A stretch of 59,138 bases of DNA from an uncultured Traorella sp. (GCF_944327115.1 NZ_CALVGS010000081.1:1-59138), one strand, 5' to 3'. Counted from the stretch's first letter, positions 49,164-58,893 are shown. Notes: generated by a model not told the origin, from the sequence alone. Numbers and translations are program-made.

Positions 49164-49180
49164 GGCGGATGCCCTTTTTA
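49162..49180 (+). terminator. Terminator of the lipoprotein gene
   Basis: AGGGC-GGAT-GCCCT followed by TTTTT; it overlaps the stop codon TAG at 49161-49163. Confidence 0.75.
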
Positions 49181-49538
49181 TATTGTTTGACATTAGATTA
49201 AAAGAAAAGAATACCCATGAAGGTACTCAGATAAAATACTTAAAAATAAAGAATCAATAATTTTGGATAATCATTTACAAATTCACCTAATATGTTTACT
49301 CCAAAACAGTGAAAAAAACCAACAAAAATATGAGCTTACTGTCTTCTTCACTGCTTCGATCATTCTTTTTTCAATCCAATGATTAATACAATATATCTCC
49401 AAGATTCCCTCAAAACACTCACTATCAGATACCTTATTATGCCAAAGGATACACATTAATCAATATTGAGAGTCATTCAAATTATTAAATATAATTATAT
49501 AATTGTTTCTTTCTTTTAGATAAAATAGATGATGTTTG
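49181..49538. other. Intergenic stretch between convergent genes
   Basis: About 360 bases of AT-rich sequence. I see no gene, clear promoter or repeat in it. Confidence 0.5.
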
Positions 49539-50204
49539 CTAGCTCATTCCCTTGCTTTCAAAATAATCAACAAGACTGTCAGCAATACAATCCACGATCT
49601 TATTCTGATAACTTTCAGATGTCAGCTTTTTACGATCATCAGGATTGCTTAAGAAGCCACATTCGATCAAAACACCCTGTATCCTGCTTTCATTTAGAAT
49701 AAAGAAATTACCTTTTGTAATCGTTTTATCCTGTTCTAACACAACATTTCCCTTCTCTTGAATATAACTAGCAAGCATCTTAGAAGCATCATCTTTATAA
49801 AAGACATGAAACCCTTTGACATCCTCACTTTGATATTTATTCATATGAATGCTGATAAATAAATCATTCTTTTCATCATTGATGATTGAGATTCGTTTAT
49901 TCATATCTTCTTTTTTACGATTAACGGCAGTTATTGAAGCCAGATCATTCTCATCCTTTCGTGTCAGGATCACCTGACATCCTAAGGTTTTTAATTTTGC
50001 TTCAAGCTTTTTGGTAATTGCCAGATTTAAAGGAGCTTCATCGACCCCTCCATCACTCGCCCCCAGATCCTTTCCTCCGTGTCCGCTGTCCAAAACAACG
50101 GTCACACCACTTAAAAGCTTCCCCTGCTGGATCGTTTTCACATAAGAAGGAATAAAAAGAAGAAGCGCCAAAAACAAAATAAAGACCCATCGTAATTTTT
50201 TCAT
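49539..50204 (-). CDS. N-acetylmuramoyl-L-alanine amidase (Amidase_3)
   Basis: 221 residues: an N-terminal membrane anchor or signal (1-25), then a zinc amidase with His in LDSGHGGKDLG, Glu in VDEAPLN, His in ISIHMNKY and catalytic Glu in IECGFLSNPDD. It cleaves the bond between muramic acid and peptide. No SPOR or cell-wall repeat is attached, much like CwlD. The Shine-Dalgarno is weak; it lies 13 bases after the PAP2 gene stop, so coupling is likely. Confidence 0.92.
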   Translation of the reverse strand: MKKLRWVFILFLALLLFIPSYVKTIQQGKLLSGVTVVLDSGHGGKDLGASDGGVDEAPLNLAITKKLEAKLKTLGCQVILTRKDENDLASITAVNRKKEDMNKRISIINDEKNDLFISIHMNKYQSEDVKGFHVFYKDDASKMLASYIQEKGNVVLEQDKTITKGNFFILNESRIQGVLIECGFLSNPDDRKKLTSESYQNKIVDCIADSLVDYFESKGMS

Positions 50205-50217
50205 ATTTCATTATATG

Positions 50218-51099
50218 TCATCGCTCCTTCATCTTGACACTTTTTATATGAAAGATTTTTTTAGCCAACAATGCCTGTATGAAAAAAGAAATCGCCATTC
50301 CACATGTAATATCGCTTAAAAAATGAGCGCCGGCAACGATCCTTGACAATCCGACCATCAATGTAAAGATGAAGCTTATAGAAAATAAAAGATATCCTTT
50401 ACCTTCAAAACGTTTATTTAACAATAAAAGCACACCTGTCGTAAAGCAGCAGGCAGCACAGGCCGTATGTGCTGAAGGAAATGATTTAAATTCATCTGCA
50501 GGTATCCCCTGCATGCTTAACGGTTCTTTCAATGAATTACCGATCATCCACCATGGCTGAAAAGAAATTTCCGGATGTGTTGAAATAAAACGCATGCGTG
50601 GACGCTGCCAGAATATTTTGATGATATTGACAACAAGTAAAGTAAGTATCGGTGTCAAGATAAGAAACCATGCAATTTTCTGGAGCATATCATGATCCTT
50701 ATTTTCACATAACCGAAAGATGATGATATTTACAGTTATGATGATGAAAAGCGAAATGATGACAGCGATAGAAAGAGGCATCTGCGGAATATATTTAAGC
50801 GTATCAAAGGAAAGCATGACAAAAACAAAAAGATTTAATATAAAAACAAAGATGAACGTTATGATAAATGTTTCTTTTCTTGTTTGTCGGTCAAAGACAT
50901 CTTTCATCAGCAGTCCGCCCCCGCCAATCAGACATAACATGGCAGGAAGCTGCCCATACGCCGATAAAAGGATACCGAACATATGCTTGGCATCATAAAG
51001 TTTTAAAGATATCTGATAATCAAAGAAAGATCCTAAAAGCATCAGGCTTATGATCACAAACAAGAATATAAATAATTGTCTATGGGAATATAACTTCAA
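50218..51099 (-). CDS. PAP2-family membrane phosphatase
   Basis: 293 residues with six to eight helices. Active-site motifs: IFWQRPRMR, SFPSAHTACA and SRIVAGAHFLSDI. Relatives act on undecaprenyl pyrophosphate or phosphatidylglycerol phosphate; with amidase and glycosyltransferase genes beside it the first is the better guess. The start is TTG, with AGGAGG seven bases before. Confidence 0.9.
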   Translation of the reverse strand: MKLYSHRQLFIFLFVIISLMLLGSFFDYQISLKLYDAKHMFGILLSAYGQLPAMLCLIGGGGLLMKDVFDRQTRKETFIITFIFVFILNLFVFVMLSFDTLKYIPQMPLSIAVIISLFIIITVNIIIFRLCENKDHDMLQKIAWFLILTPILTLLVVNIIKIFWQRPRMRFISTHPEISFQPWWMIGNSLKEPLSMQGIPADEFKSFPSAHTACAACCFTTGVLLLLNKRFEGKGYLLFSISFIFTLMVGLSRIVAGAHFLSDITCGMAISFFIQALLAKKIFHIKSVKMKER

Positions 51100-51162
51100 A
51101 ACAAATCCTCCTATCTTTATTTATCTTAACATAAATCATTTCATTTTTTATTTCAATTCTGT

Positions 51163-51188
51163 AAGTAAAAAGGACTCAATTTGAGTCC
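51163..51188 (-). terminator. Terminator of the glycosyltransferase gene
   Basis: GGACTC / GAGTCC stem over AATTT (51172-51188) with A-rich plus-strand sequence to the left. The inverted repeat covers the stop codon region. Confidence 0.75.
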
Positions 51189-51862
51189 ATCAGTTCTTGT
51201 ATTTCATCTTCAGTAAAGGTCTGGGTATCAATCAGTGTCTGAATGACCGCCTGCTGCCGTTTATAGGCATTTTCAGCATGATCACTGAGCTGGTAATTGC
51301 TGGGTGACTGCGGGATACCGACGACAAGGGTTGCTTCATTAAAGGTCAGATCCTTTGGTTCTTTCCCGAAATAGCCCTCACTTGCCTGATAGATACCGAT
51401 ATGATTATCACCATAATTAATGATATTTAGATAAATCTCCAATATCGTATCTTTGTCATATTGACTTTCGATATCATGAACCATGAAAAATTCCGCAAAT
51501 TTTCTTATGATCGAAGGCTCATAACCAAAATAAAGATTTTTTGCCAATTGCTGTGTGATCGTGCTTCCACCACCGCTCAGCTGTCCTGTTGTCAAAAGGA
51601 CATAGGCAATCCTTCCATAAGCAATGAAATCTACACCGCAATGCGAATAGAAGCGCTGATCCTCGGTTGAGATCGTTGCCTTGATGACATAATCACTGAT
51701 ATCTTCGATCTCGACATAATCATCTTTCGCCTGAATCTGAGCGATTTTATCCTTCAGCGATATTTCACTAAGTGCCTTTTTATATTCCACAAATCCTAAG
51801 GACGTCAATATGATAAAAATAAGTAAAATGATTGAAAGTGTCCATTTGATTAACCTCTTCAT
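51176..51862 (-). CDS. mtgA: Monofunctional peptidoglycan glycosyltransferase (GT51)
   Basis: 228 residues: one N-terminal helix (1-25), then a GT51 domain with EDQRFYSHCGVDF (catalytic Glu), GGSTITQQLAKNLYF and a second Glu region KDTILEIYLNIINYG. It polymerises lipid II without a transpeptidase part. The length fits a stand-alone enzyme; the C-terminal transpeptidase of class A PBPs is naturally absent. ATG 51862 follows GGGTGATC. Confidence 0.92.
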   Translation of the reverse strand: MKRLIKWTLSIILLIFIILTSLGFVEYKKALSEISLKDKIAQIQAKDDYVEIEDISDYVIKATISTEDQRFYSHCGVDFIAYGRIAYVLLTTGQLSGGGSTITQQLAKNLYFGYEPSIIRKFAEFFMVHDIESQYDKDTILEIYLNIINYGDNHIGIYQASEGYFGKEPKDLTFNEATLVVGIPQSPSNYQLSDHAENAYKRQQAVIQTLIDTQTFTEDEIQELMDSN

Positions 51863-51940
51863 CTTGATCACCCGATTTCATTATACACAAATTTCACTTA
51901 AAAAGGGGCTTTCTTGCATAAGTGTAAGCAAAATGTAAGG

Positions 51941-52456
51941 TTAATAGACACTGTTGCCATGAGAATCGATCGCTACGATGCAAGGAAAGTCTTCTACTTC
52001 ATAGCGATAGATCGCTTCTGCTTTTAAATCTTCAAAAGCAATACATTCCGCTTTTTTGATGCATTGGCTCAAAAGAGCACCTGCACCGCCGATACAGATG
52101 AGATAGCAGGCATGGTTGCGCACAATAGCATCCTTGACCTGTTGCGTACGATATCCTTTTCCAATCGTAGCACGGACCCCTAAATCATAAAGAAGGGGTG
52201 CATAGGCATCCATACGCATGCTCGTTGTCGGTCCGGCACTGCCTACGATTGCATGTGGAGGTGCAGGTGTCGGCCCTACATAATAAATACAGGCATTTTC
52301 CAATTCAAAAGGAAGCTTCTCATTATTATGGATCATCTCGACAAGACGCTTATGCGCCGCATCACGAGCCGTATAGATGACTCCGCTTAGCTGCAAGGAA
52401 TCACCTGCATGAAGCTTATCACAAATTTCTTTGGTCAGGGGTAAGGTTATTTTCAT
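51941..52456 (-). CDS. Class I fumarate hydratase, beta subunit
   Basis: 171 residues, the C-terminal-domain subunit of Fe-S fumarase, with DSLQLSGVIYTARDAAHKR, then YYVGPTPAPPHAIVGSAGPTTS and GKGYR. With the alpha subunit it interconverts fumarate and malate. GAGGTGATC precedes the ATG, which overlaps the alpha stop. Tartrate dehydratase has the same build, so L-tartrate is a less likely alternative. Confidence 0.92.
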   Translation of the reverse strand: MKITLPLTKEICDKLHAGDSLQLSGVIYTARDAAHKRLVEMIHNNEKLPFELENACIYYVGPTPAPPHAIVGSAGPTTSMRMDAYAPLLYDLGVRATIGKGYRTQQVKDAIVRNHACYLICIGGAGALLSQCIKKAECIAFEDLKAEAIYRYEVEDFPCIVAIDSHGNSVY

Positions 52457-53301
52457 ATGATCACCTCACTGATATGTCGTGTGATATGACATGAGATATT
52501 GACAGCTACCGGCAGGCCGGCAATATGGGTCGGTGCCTGCTCGATATTGATCTTTAAAACGCTTGTCTTTCCTCCAAGTCCCTGAGGTCCGATGTTCAGC
52601 TGATTAGCTTCTTCAAGAAGCTCCCTTTCCAATTGAGCATATTCAGGATCGGGATTTTCAAGCGAGCAGTCACGTAAAGTTGCTTTTTTCGCAAGAACAG
52701 CCGCATAATCAAAGCTGCCACCGATACCGACACCTACGACCATCGGCGGGCAGGCATTCGGTCCGGCATTTTTAATGGCATCAAGGATCGTTCTCTTGAC
52801 CCCTTCAACACCCTCTGCCGGTTTCAACATCCTTATGACCGACATATTTTCACTGCCAAAACCTTTACAGCTAACCGTTAGTTTCACAGCATCACCGTCA
52901 ACGATCACCGGATAGATGATACAAGGGGTATTGTCTTGTGTATTGATACGGTGAAAAAGAGGATCGGCAACGATGCTTTTGCGTAAATAGCCTTCTTCAT
53001 ATCCTAAGGCTACTCCTTTTTGAATGGCTTCATTTAAAGAACCATCGACCAGATGTACTTCCTGTCCGATCTCAATAAAAACGATGACCATCCCTGTATC
53101 CTGACAGATCGGGATTCTTTTTTCCGCGGCAATCTGACTGTTTCTTTCTAATAACTCTAAAATTTCTTTTCCCAAAGGATTCGTTTCCTTTTGTCCGGCT
53201 TCTCTTAAGAGTTCTTCAATATCCTGTGGATAATGAAAATTAACCTGCTGGACCATTTCCCTGATCTTGTCTTGAAGTTTCAAAACGCTGATCTCTTTCA
53301 T
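52453..53301 (-). CDS. Class I fumarate hydratase, alpha subunit
   Basis: 282 residues. The Fe-S cluster Cys residues lie in PICQDTGMV, TVSCKGFGSENMS and GPNACPPMVVG. The subunit pairs with the beta subunit. Four-base overlap with the malic enzyme stop and with the beta start (ATGA), so the three proteins are made together. Confidence 0.94.
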   Translation of the reverse strand: MKEISVLKLQDKIREMVQQVNFHYPQDIEELLREAGQKETNPLGKEILELLERNSQIAAEKRIPICQDTGMVIVFIEIGQEVHLVDGSLNEAIQKGVALGYEEGYLRKSIVADPLFHRINTQDNTPCIIYPVIVDGDAVKLTVSCKGFGSENMSVIRMLKPAEGVEGVKRTILDAIKNAGPNACPPMVVGVGIGGSFDYAAVLAKKATLRDCSLENPDPEYAQLERELLEEANQLNIGPQGLGGKTSVLKINIEQAPTHIAGLPVAVNISCHITRHISEVII

Positions 53302-54455
53302 TTTAAGGCCTCTTTTTTTACAGCCTCAGCTACGACCTGAGCCACTTTCGGATTAAAGGCATCAGGAATGATATACTCTTCATTCAATTCATCATCGCTG
53401 ACAATGCCGGCAATGGCTTTTGCGGCCGCTAATTTCATCGCTTCTGTGATATCCTTGGCACGTGCATCCAAAGCACCGCGGAAGATGCCCGGGAATACGA
53501 GCACATTATTGATCTGATTTGGGAAATCACTTCTTCCTGTCGCAATCACTCTGGCACCGCCCTTTTTCGCCTCATCCGGCATGATCTCCGGTGTCGGGTT
53601 GGCCATTGCGAAAATAATGGCATCTTGATTCATCGTACTTACCATCTCTGCTGTCAGTACATGCGGTGCGCTGACCCCGATGAAAACATCACGACCGGCG
53701 ATCACCTTCTTTAAATCTCCCTGTATTTTCTCTTGATTGGTAAGCTGAGCCATTTCCTTTTGCGCATCATTCATCCATGGCTCTCCTTCACACAAGGCAC
53801 CGTTCTTATCTACGAGCACACAGTTTTTCATACCTAGCTGCAGTAAAAGACGGGCAATGCTGATTCCCGCACTACCGGCACCATTAATGACGAAGCGGGC
53901 GGTTTCTATATCTTTTTTCACCAGCTTCAACGCATTGATGATTCCGGCACTGACAACAATGGCCGTACCATGCTGATCATCATGAAAAACCGGAATATCA
54001 CATTCTTCTTTTAAACGTCGTTCGATCTCAAAACAGCGAGGTGCAGAAATATCCTCCAGATTAATACCGCCAAATGTCGGCGACAAGGCTTTTACGATAC
54101 GAATGATCTCTTCGCTATCCTGTGTATCCAAACAGATCGGAAAAGCATCGATGCCTGCAAATTCCTTGAATAAGATAGATTTTCCTTCCATGACCGGCAT
54201 TGCAGCCCAAGGACCGATATTTCCTAATCCCAAGACCGCTGAACCATCGCTCACGACCGCTACCGTATTGCCCTTGGTCGTATATTTATAAACATCCTCA
54301 CGATTTTCATGGATCTTGCGACAAGCCTCGGCAACCCCCGGTGTATAAGCAAGACTGAGGTCATGCATATTCTTGACTTTGACCTTGCTGACCACTTCCA
54401 GCTTTCCTTTATGTTCTTCATGTAACTTTAATGATTCTTCATACACGCTGCTCAT
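53298..54455 (-). CDS. Malic enzyme (malate to pyruvate + CO2), copy 2
   Basis: 385 residues, about as long as the copy at 7527 and clearly paralogous: LSLAYTPGVAEAC, FHDDQHGTAIV, NGAGSAGISIARLL. It forms one transcript with class I fumarase, linking fumarate to pyruvate. AAGGAG precedes the ATG at 54455; the long frame start at 54542 overlaps asnA and is rejected. Confidence 0.94.
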   Translation of the reverse strand: MSSVYEESLKLHEEHKGKLEVVSKVKVKNMHDLSLAYTPGVAEACRKIHENREDVYKYTTKGNTVAVVSDGSAVLGLGNIGPWAAMPVMEGKSILFKEFAGIDAFPICLDTQDSEEIIRIVKALSPTFGGINLEDISAPRCFEIERRLKEECDIPVFHDDQHGTAIVVSAGIINALKLVKKDIETARFVINGAGSAGISIARLLLQLGMKNCVLVDKNGALCEGEPWMNDAQKEMAQLTNQEKIQGDLKKVIAGRDVFIGVSAPHVLTAEMVSTMNQDAIIFAMANPTPEIMPDEAKKGGARVIATGRSDFPNQINNVLVFPGIFRGALDARAKDITEAMKLAAAKAIAGIVSDDELNEEYIIPDAFNPKVAQVVAEAVKKEALK

Positions 54456-54468
54456 AAAAAAACACTCC

Positions 54469-55476
54469 TTATAATAAATTGATCTTATTTTCTTTACATT
54501 TTTTACGCATTTCTTCGCTCCACATCGATACCTGGACCTCACCGATATGAGCCTTGTTCAATAAAAGCATACATAAACGTGACTGTCCGATGCCGCCGCC
54601 GATCGTTAAAGGCAATTTTCCTTCAAGAATCTGTTGGTGAAACGGATAATGCAATCGCTCACTGGCATGAGCTTTTTCACATTGACTGACGAGGCTTTTC
54701 TCATCAACACGAATTCCCATGCTGCTCAGCTCGAACGAGCGATCCAATAGCGGATAATAAACGAGCAAATCTCCATTCAGCTGCCAGTCATCATAGTCAG
54801 GAGCACGCCCATCATGTCTTTGACCGCTTTTCAAACGATCACCAATCTTCATCAAAAAGACGGTAGAATGTTTGCGGCAGATTGCATCCTCTCTTTCCTT
54901 TGGCGCCAGATCCGGATAAAGATCCTCTAACTGCTGGGTGGTAATAAAGAAAACATTGTTGCTGACCATCGGTTTTAATTGCGGATAAGCATAGCGTAAG
55001 ATCGTCTGTGTCTGAACGATCGCCTTCACGATCTTCAAGACCGTTTCCTTTAATGTATCAAGATTACGGTCTTCTCTGGAAATAACCTTCTCCCAGTCCC
55101 ACTGATCGACATATACCGAATGCAGATTATCTAATTCTTCATCACGACGAATCGCATTCATATCCGTATAAAGGCCTTGAAAGCCTCTCAGATCATAACG
55201 ATTCAAAGCAGCCCTTTTCCATTTGGCCAATGAATGTACCACCTCTACCTGCTCATCCAGATCCTTGATCTCAAAGCTGACCGGCCGCTCAACACCATTA
55301 AGATCATCATTCAACCCGCTTTTCTTAGAAACATAAAGCGGCGCCGAAACACGAACCAGGTTCAAGCAGTCCGCCAATCGTTTTTCAAACTGGTCCTTTA
55401 CGATTTTTATCGCAATCTCACTATCTAAATAAGAAAGCGGATTATCATAATTTTCAGGCAAGATCAGTTTACTCAT
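54469..55476 (-). CDS. asnA: Aspartate-ammonia ligase (asparagine synthetase A)
   Basis: 335 residues with class II aminoacyl-tRNA-synthetase fold: LVRVSAPLYVSKKSGLNDDL near the start, YVDQWDWEKVI, and GGGIGQSRLCMLLL near the end. It makes asparagine from aspartate, ammonia and ATP. GGGAGC precedes the ATG at 55476, which lies two bases after the aminopeptidase stop. Confidence 0.96.
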   Translation of the reverse strand: MSKLILPENYDNPLSYLDSEIAIKIVKDQFEKRLADCLNLVRVSAPLYVSKKSGLNDDLNGVERPVSFEIKDLDEQVEVVHSLAKWKRAALNRYDLRGFQGLYTDMNAIRRDEELDNLHSVYVDQWDWEKVISREDRNLDTLKETVLKIVKAIVQTQTILRYAYPQLKPMVSNNVFFITTQQLEDLYPDLAPKEREDAICRKHSTVFLMKIGDRLKSGQRHDGRAPDYDDWQLNGDLLVYYPLLDRSFELSSMGIRVDEKSLVSQCEKAHASERLHYPFHQQILEGKLPLTIGGGIGQSRLCMLLLNKAHIGEVQVSMWSEEMRKKCKENKINLL

Positions 55477-55478
55477 AA

Positions 55479-56771
55479 TCAAAGCTCCCACTGATGATCT
55501 TTTTCATGCAGATTTGAATCATAGAAAGCCGTACAGGCATGGATCATATGTTCAATATCCTCAACACCCGCACACTCCACACTGGAATGCATCGCTAACT
55601 GTGCACAACCGATATCCACGCTTTTGATCGATACATGGGAAGTCGAGATATTCCCTAAAGTAGATCCCCCACGTACATCACTGCGGTTGACGAAAAATTG
55701 ATAAGGAATTTCATGCTTCCGGCATATTTCTGTAAACAAAGCCACTGAAACCGCATCACTGGTATATTGCTGATTGGCATTTGATTTGATCACCACGCCC
55801 TCATTCATATACACTGCATTATTTGCATCATAAAATTCAGGATGATTATAATGCAAAGCATGGGCATTATCGACACTTAACATCATCGAATGAACAAGGG
55901 ACATCAGATATTCTTCATACGTATAATTCAGGCTCTTTTGAATCCTTCTCATTACATCCTCCAAAAAGGAAGAATCAGCTCCCTGCTTCGTATTGCTTCC
56001 TACCTCTTCATTATCAAAAGCCGCAAAGATATTGACACGACGCTCATTCGTTGAATTTAAAAAAGCAATTAAAGTTGCATAAACACTTTCCAGATTATCA
56101 ATTTTAGGACTTGAGAAAAATTCATTCTGCAATCCGAATACCTTTCCCTTTTCATCAATGACCAAATAAAGATCACTGCTGATATAATCCTCTTCACGTA
56201 TATTTAGATCTTCACAGATCCTCTTCTTCAACGCACCCTTTTTTAAGGTCGAACTAAAAAGAGGCATCATATCATTTTGCGGATTATAGACATAGCCGTC
56301 ATTAAGCTTACGATTCATATGGATCGCAACATTAGGAATAGTACAAACCGCTGTTTTAGAATCATATAAAACCTCTTCAACCTTTCCATTACGACGGATA
56401 CAGACCCTGCCTGCCAGACGCAACGGACGATCAAGCCACGTATTCATGATCATGCCTCCATAGCCTTCAACATTGCCCTTTAAGACATGATTGGCCTCTA
56501 CTTCTCCATTAACCTTTAATTTAAAGGTCGGTGAATCCGTATGTGAGGCACAGATATTAAATGCCAGATCATCCATATATTTTCCGATCGTAAATGCAAT
56601 CACGGATGAATGATTACGTGTAACGATATAGCTTTTCCCTTTTTCAAGCTGCCATCTTTCCCCTTCGCTCAATTCAATAAAATTAACACATTTTTTCTTC
56701 ACATTCTCTACCGCATGAAACATGCTTGATGAGTCATGAATAAATGTCAAGCATTCTTCTATATGTTTCAT
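55479..56771 (-). CDS. M18-family aspartyl-type aminopeptidase
   Basis: 430 residues. Zinc ligands lie in ASHTDSPTFKLK, FDNEEVGS, VDNAHALHYNHP and STSHVSIKSVDIG. M18 enzymes remove N-terminal Asp/Glu and some other residues in the cytoplasm. GGAGGTG precedes the ATG at 56771. Next to AsnA, though no direct link is known. Complete. Confidence 0.94.
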   Translation of the reverse strand: MKHIEECLTFIHDSSSMFHAVENVKKKCVNFIELSEGERWQLEKGKSYIVTRNHSSVIAFTIGKYMDDLAFNICASHTDSPTFKLKVNGEVEANHVLKGNVEGYGGMIMNTWLDRPLRLAGRVCIRRNGKVEEVLYDSKTAVCTIPNVAIHMNRKLNDGYVYNPQNDMMPLFSSTLKKGALKKRICEDLNIREEDYISSDLYLVIDEKGKVFGLQNEFFSSPKIDNLESVYATLIAFLNSTNERRVNIFAAFDNEEVGSNTKQGADSSFLEDVMRRIQKSLNYTYEEYLMSLVHSMMLSVDNAHALHYNHPEFYDANNAVYMNEGVVIKSNANQQYTSDAVSVALFTEICRKHEIPYQFFVNRSDVRGGSTLGNISTSHVSIKSVDIGCAQLAMHSSVECAGVEDIEHMIHACTAFYDSNLHEKDHQWEL

Positions 56772-56801
56772 CAAATCACCTCCTCAACATTGTATCATAA
56801 T

Positions 56802-56834
56802 TCAAAAGAAAATGAGCGAAGAAATCACTCATTT
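56802..56834 (-). terminator. Terminator of cysE
   Basis: AAATGAG / CTCATTT stem (56810-56834) followed on the minus strand by TCTTTTG. Overlaps the cysE end. Confidence 0.65.
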
Positions 56835-57391
56835 ACATTTTCTATGATCGGGCATTTTTCATGCTCCTGCTTTTTTACTTCTTTGATGCTTGCAGCTAAT
56901 CCATAAGCCACCTCATCGTCCCCGATATCCTTTACCACAACGCTATTTGCTCCGATCTGGACATTATTTCCGATCGTGATATTTCCCAATACGCTGGCGT
57001 TGCAGCCGACCATGACATGATTTTTCAAGGTAGGATGACGCTTGGCCCTTTCTTTCCCATTACCACCCAAGGTGACTCCGTGATACAAGAGGCAGTCATC
57101 ACCGATCACTGTTGTTTCACCGATCACACAACCGGTTCCATGGTCAATGATCAACCCTTTGCCAATCGTGGCTCCGGGATGAATTTCGATATTTGTCCAA
57201 AACCGTCCCATCTGTCCGAATAAGCGAGCTACGAAATACCATTTATGCGTATAGAAGAAATGACCGATCCGATAATGAATCAACGCATTGATATGCGGAT
57301 ATAAAAGCAATACTTCAAGCTTGCTTTTAGCGGCAGGATCAACTTCCATGACCCGGTTTAAATTGTAATTTAATAATGAAAACCAATTCAT
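56825..57391 (-). CDS. cysE: Serine O-acetyltransferase
   Basis: 188 residues. N-terminal helical part, then left-handed beta-helix hexapeptide repeats with IEIHPGATIGKGLIIDHGTG (catalytic His), YHGVTLGGNGK and NVQIGANSVVV. It makes O-acetylserine for cysteine synthesis. Short form, as in EpsC-type bacterial enzymes. No cysK next door. GGATG and GAGAG lie before the ATG. Confidence 0.95.
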   Translation of the reverse strand: MNWFSLLNYNLNRVMEVDPAAKSKLEVLLLYPHINALIHYRIGHFFYTHKWYFVARLFGQMGRFWTNIEIHPGATIGKGLIIDHGTGCVIGETTVIGDDCLLYHGVTLGGNGKERAKRHPTLKNHVMVGCNASVLGNITIGNNVQIGANSVVVKDIGDDEVAYGLAASIKEVKKQEHEKCPIIENVNE

Positions 57392-57561
57392 ACTCTCACA
57401 TCCTTTTATTTATATTATATGATATGAGAAAAAGATGCAAATGGTGTGACTTATGAACCATCAAAATAAAAAAATTCCCTTTTATTCTGCCCAACAAGAG
57501 AGTTGAAATTCAAATCAAACAAAAGTATACTTAAAGGGAATAAAGAAAGAAGGTACATAAA

Positions 57562-58356
57562 ATGAAAGAATTTACTCCGGAAAGCTTCCGTTTAGACGGC
57601 AAGGTCGCTTTAGTTACGGGCGCTTCTTATGGAATTGGTTTTGCGATTGCCAGTGGTTTTGCGAAATCAGGTGCTACAATCGCATTTAATGATATCAATC
57701 AGGAATTGGTTGACAAAGGTTTAAAAGCCTATAAAGAAGCCGGCATCGAAGCTCATGGCTATGTATGTGATGTCACTGATGAAAAAGCCGTTCAAGGGCT
57801 TGTGAAAAAAATTGAAGAAGAAATAGGTGTCATTGATATTCTTGTCAATAATGCCGGTATCATCAAGCGTATCCCAATGATCGAAATGAGTGCTGATGAT
57901 TTCCGTAAAGTGGTTGATATTGACTTAAATGGACCATTTATCGTGTCCAAGGCAGTTATTCCTTCCATGATCAAAAAAGGACATGGAAAGATCATCAACA
58001 TCTGTTCCATGATGAGTGAGCTTGGCCGTGAAACCGTATCTGCTTATGCTGCTGCCAAGGGCGGATTAAAAATGTTAACCAGAAATATTGCTTCTGAATA
58101 CGGTGAATACAATATTCAATGTAACGGTATCGGTCCGGGATACATCGAAACACCTCAGACCGCACCTTTACGAACAGAAGGTCATCCATTCAATAAGTTC
58201 ATCATTTCGAAGACACCGGCAGCTCGATGGGGCACTACCGAAGATCTGATGGGACCAGCCGTATTCCTTGCTTCTGATGCCAGCAATTTTGTCAACGGAC
58301 ATATTCTCTATGTCGATGGCGGTATCTTGGCATATATCGGCAAACAGCCACAATAA
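57562..58356 (+). CDS. SDR oxidoreductase, gluconate 5-dehydrogenase type
   Basis: 264-residue short-chain dehydrogenase: cofactor motif TGASYGIG (residues 20-27), NNAG, catalytic Ser in NICSMMSELG and YxxxK in SAYAAAKGG. The closest pattern is gluconate 5-dehydrogenase/KduD, with IKRIPMIEMSADDF and GPGYIETPQT. It would interconvert gluconate and 5-keto-gluconate or a uronate intermediate. No sugar acid transporter or KDG genes are near. GAAGG lies before the ATG. Confidence 0.85.
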   Translation: MKEFTPESFRLDGKVALVTGASYGIGFAIASGFAKSGATIAFNDINQELVDKGLKAYKEAGIEAHGYVCDVTDEKAVQGLVKKIEEEIGVIDILVNNAGIIKRIPMIEMSADDFRKVVDIDLNGPFIVSKAVIPSMIKKGHGKIINICSMMSELGRETVSAYAAAKGGLKMLTRNIASEYGEYNIQCNGIGPGYIETPQTAPLRTEGHPFNKFIISKTPAARWGTTEDLMGPAVFLASDASNFVNGHILYVDGGILAYIGKQPQ

Positions 58357-58361
58357 AATTT

Positions 58362-58388
58362 GTCCAGTAGCAATACTGGACTTTTTTC
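58362..58388 (+). terminator. Terminator of the SDR gene
   Basis: GTCCAGTA-GCAA-TACTGGAC followed by TTTTTT. Confidence 0.9.
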
Positions 58389-58428
58389 TTTTACGGCCAA
58401 CAAACCACTTTGGATCCAATACATATTT

Positions 58429-58764
58429 TTATTTAGAAACACCGATATAAAGAATTTTATAAACTTCATGAATCTGAGGTGGCTGACTTTGTTTGATACT
58501 GCCATAATAAACAGCTACTTCATCTCCAACAGTAAAATCTTTCATGTCATCTTTAATTTCCACATCAAGCGAAACCATAACACTTGAATAATCTTTATAT
58601 AAATCATCATCTTCATTTACGTCAATAACGATATATTCATCACTTGTTTCAGAAACAACTCCCTTGACACACAATTCATCATCAATATCATTGACGTCCT
58701 TTTTACATCCGCCTAATCCTAAGAAACAAGTGATTACGATCAACACTGACATGATTTTTTTCAT
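58429..58764 (-). CDS. Small lipoprotein with OB-like strand pattern, unknown
   Basis: 111 residues. The lipobox LGGC (Cys near residue 20) is followed by a short acidic linker and about 75 residues of alternating strands (ELCVKGVVSETSDEYIVIDV, later GDEVAVYYGSI), similar to the DUF3221-type OB fold. AGGAGA precedes the ATG at 58764. Function unknown. Confidence 0.75.
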   Translation of the reverse strand: MKKIMSVLIVITCFLGLGGCKKDVNDIDDELCVKGVVSETSDEYIVIDVNEDDDLYKDYSSVMVSLDVEIKDDMKDFTVGDEVAVYYGSIKQSQPPQIHEVYKILYIGVSK

Positions 58765-58866
58765 AAATTTTCTCCTAAATTCCATTATATTATAATCAAT
58801 ATAAAACAACATAATTATAACTCTGTACTTCTTATTTCCAAACCCATTTTTATTTTATCATAAAAC

Positions 58867-58893
58867 ATCCTCCTGTGCTGTTCACAGGAGGAT
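58867..58893. terminator. Strong hairpin near the right edge
   Basis: ATCCTCCTGTG / CACAGGAGGAT, eleven pairs with a CTGTT loop. The minus strand continues GTTTTAT, so it could end a minus-strand transcript from right of the window, but no gene for it is visible. The T-run is short. Confidence 0.55.

Noticed and set aside
54455-54542. Longer start for malic enzyme copy 2
   Set aside because: The extension overlaps asnA, lacks a ribosome site and is not like the family.
56825-57560. T-box or SAM-type riboswitch upstream of cysE
   Set aside because: The leader is short and shows no specifier loop, conserved T-box sequence or riboswitch core.
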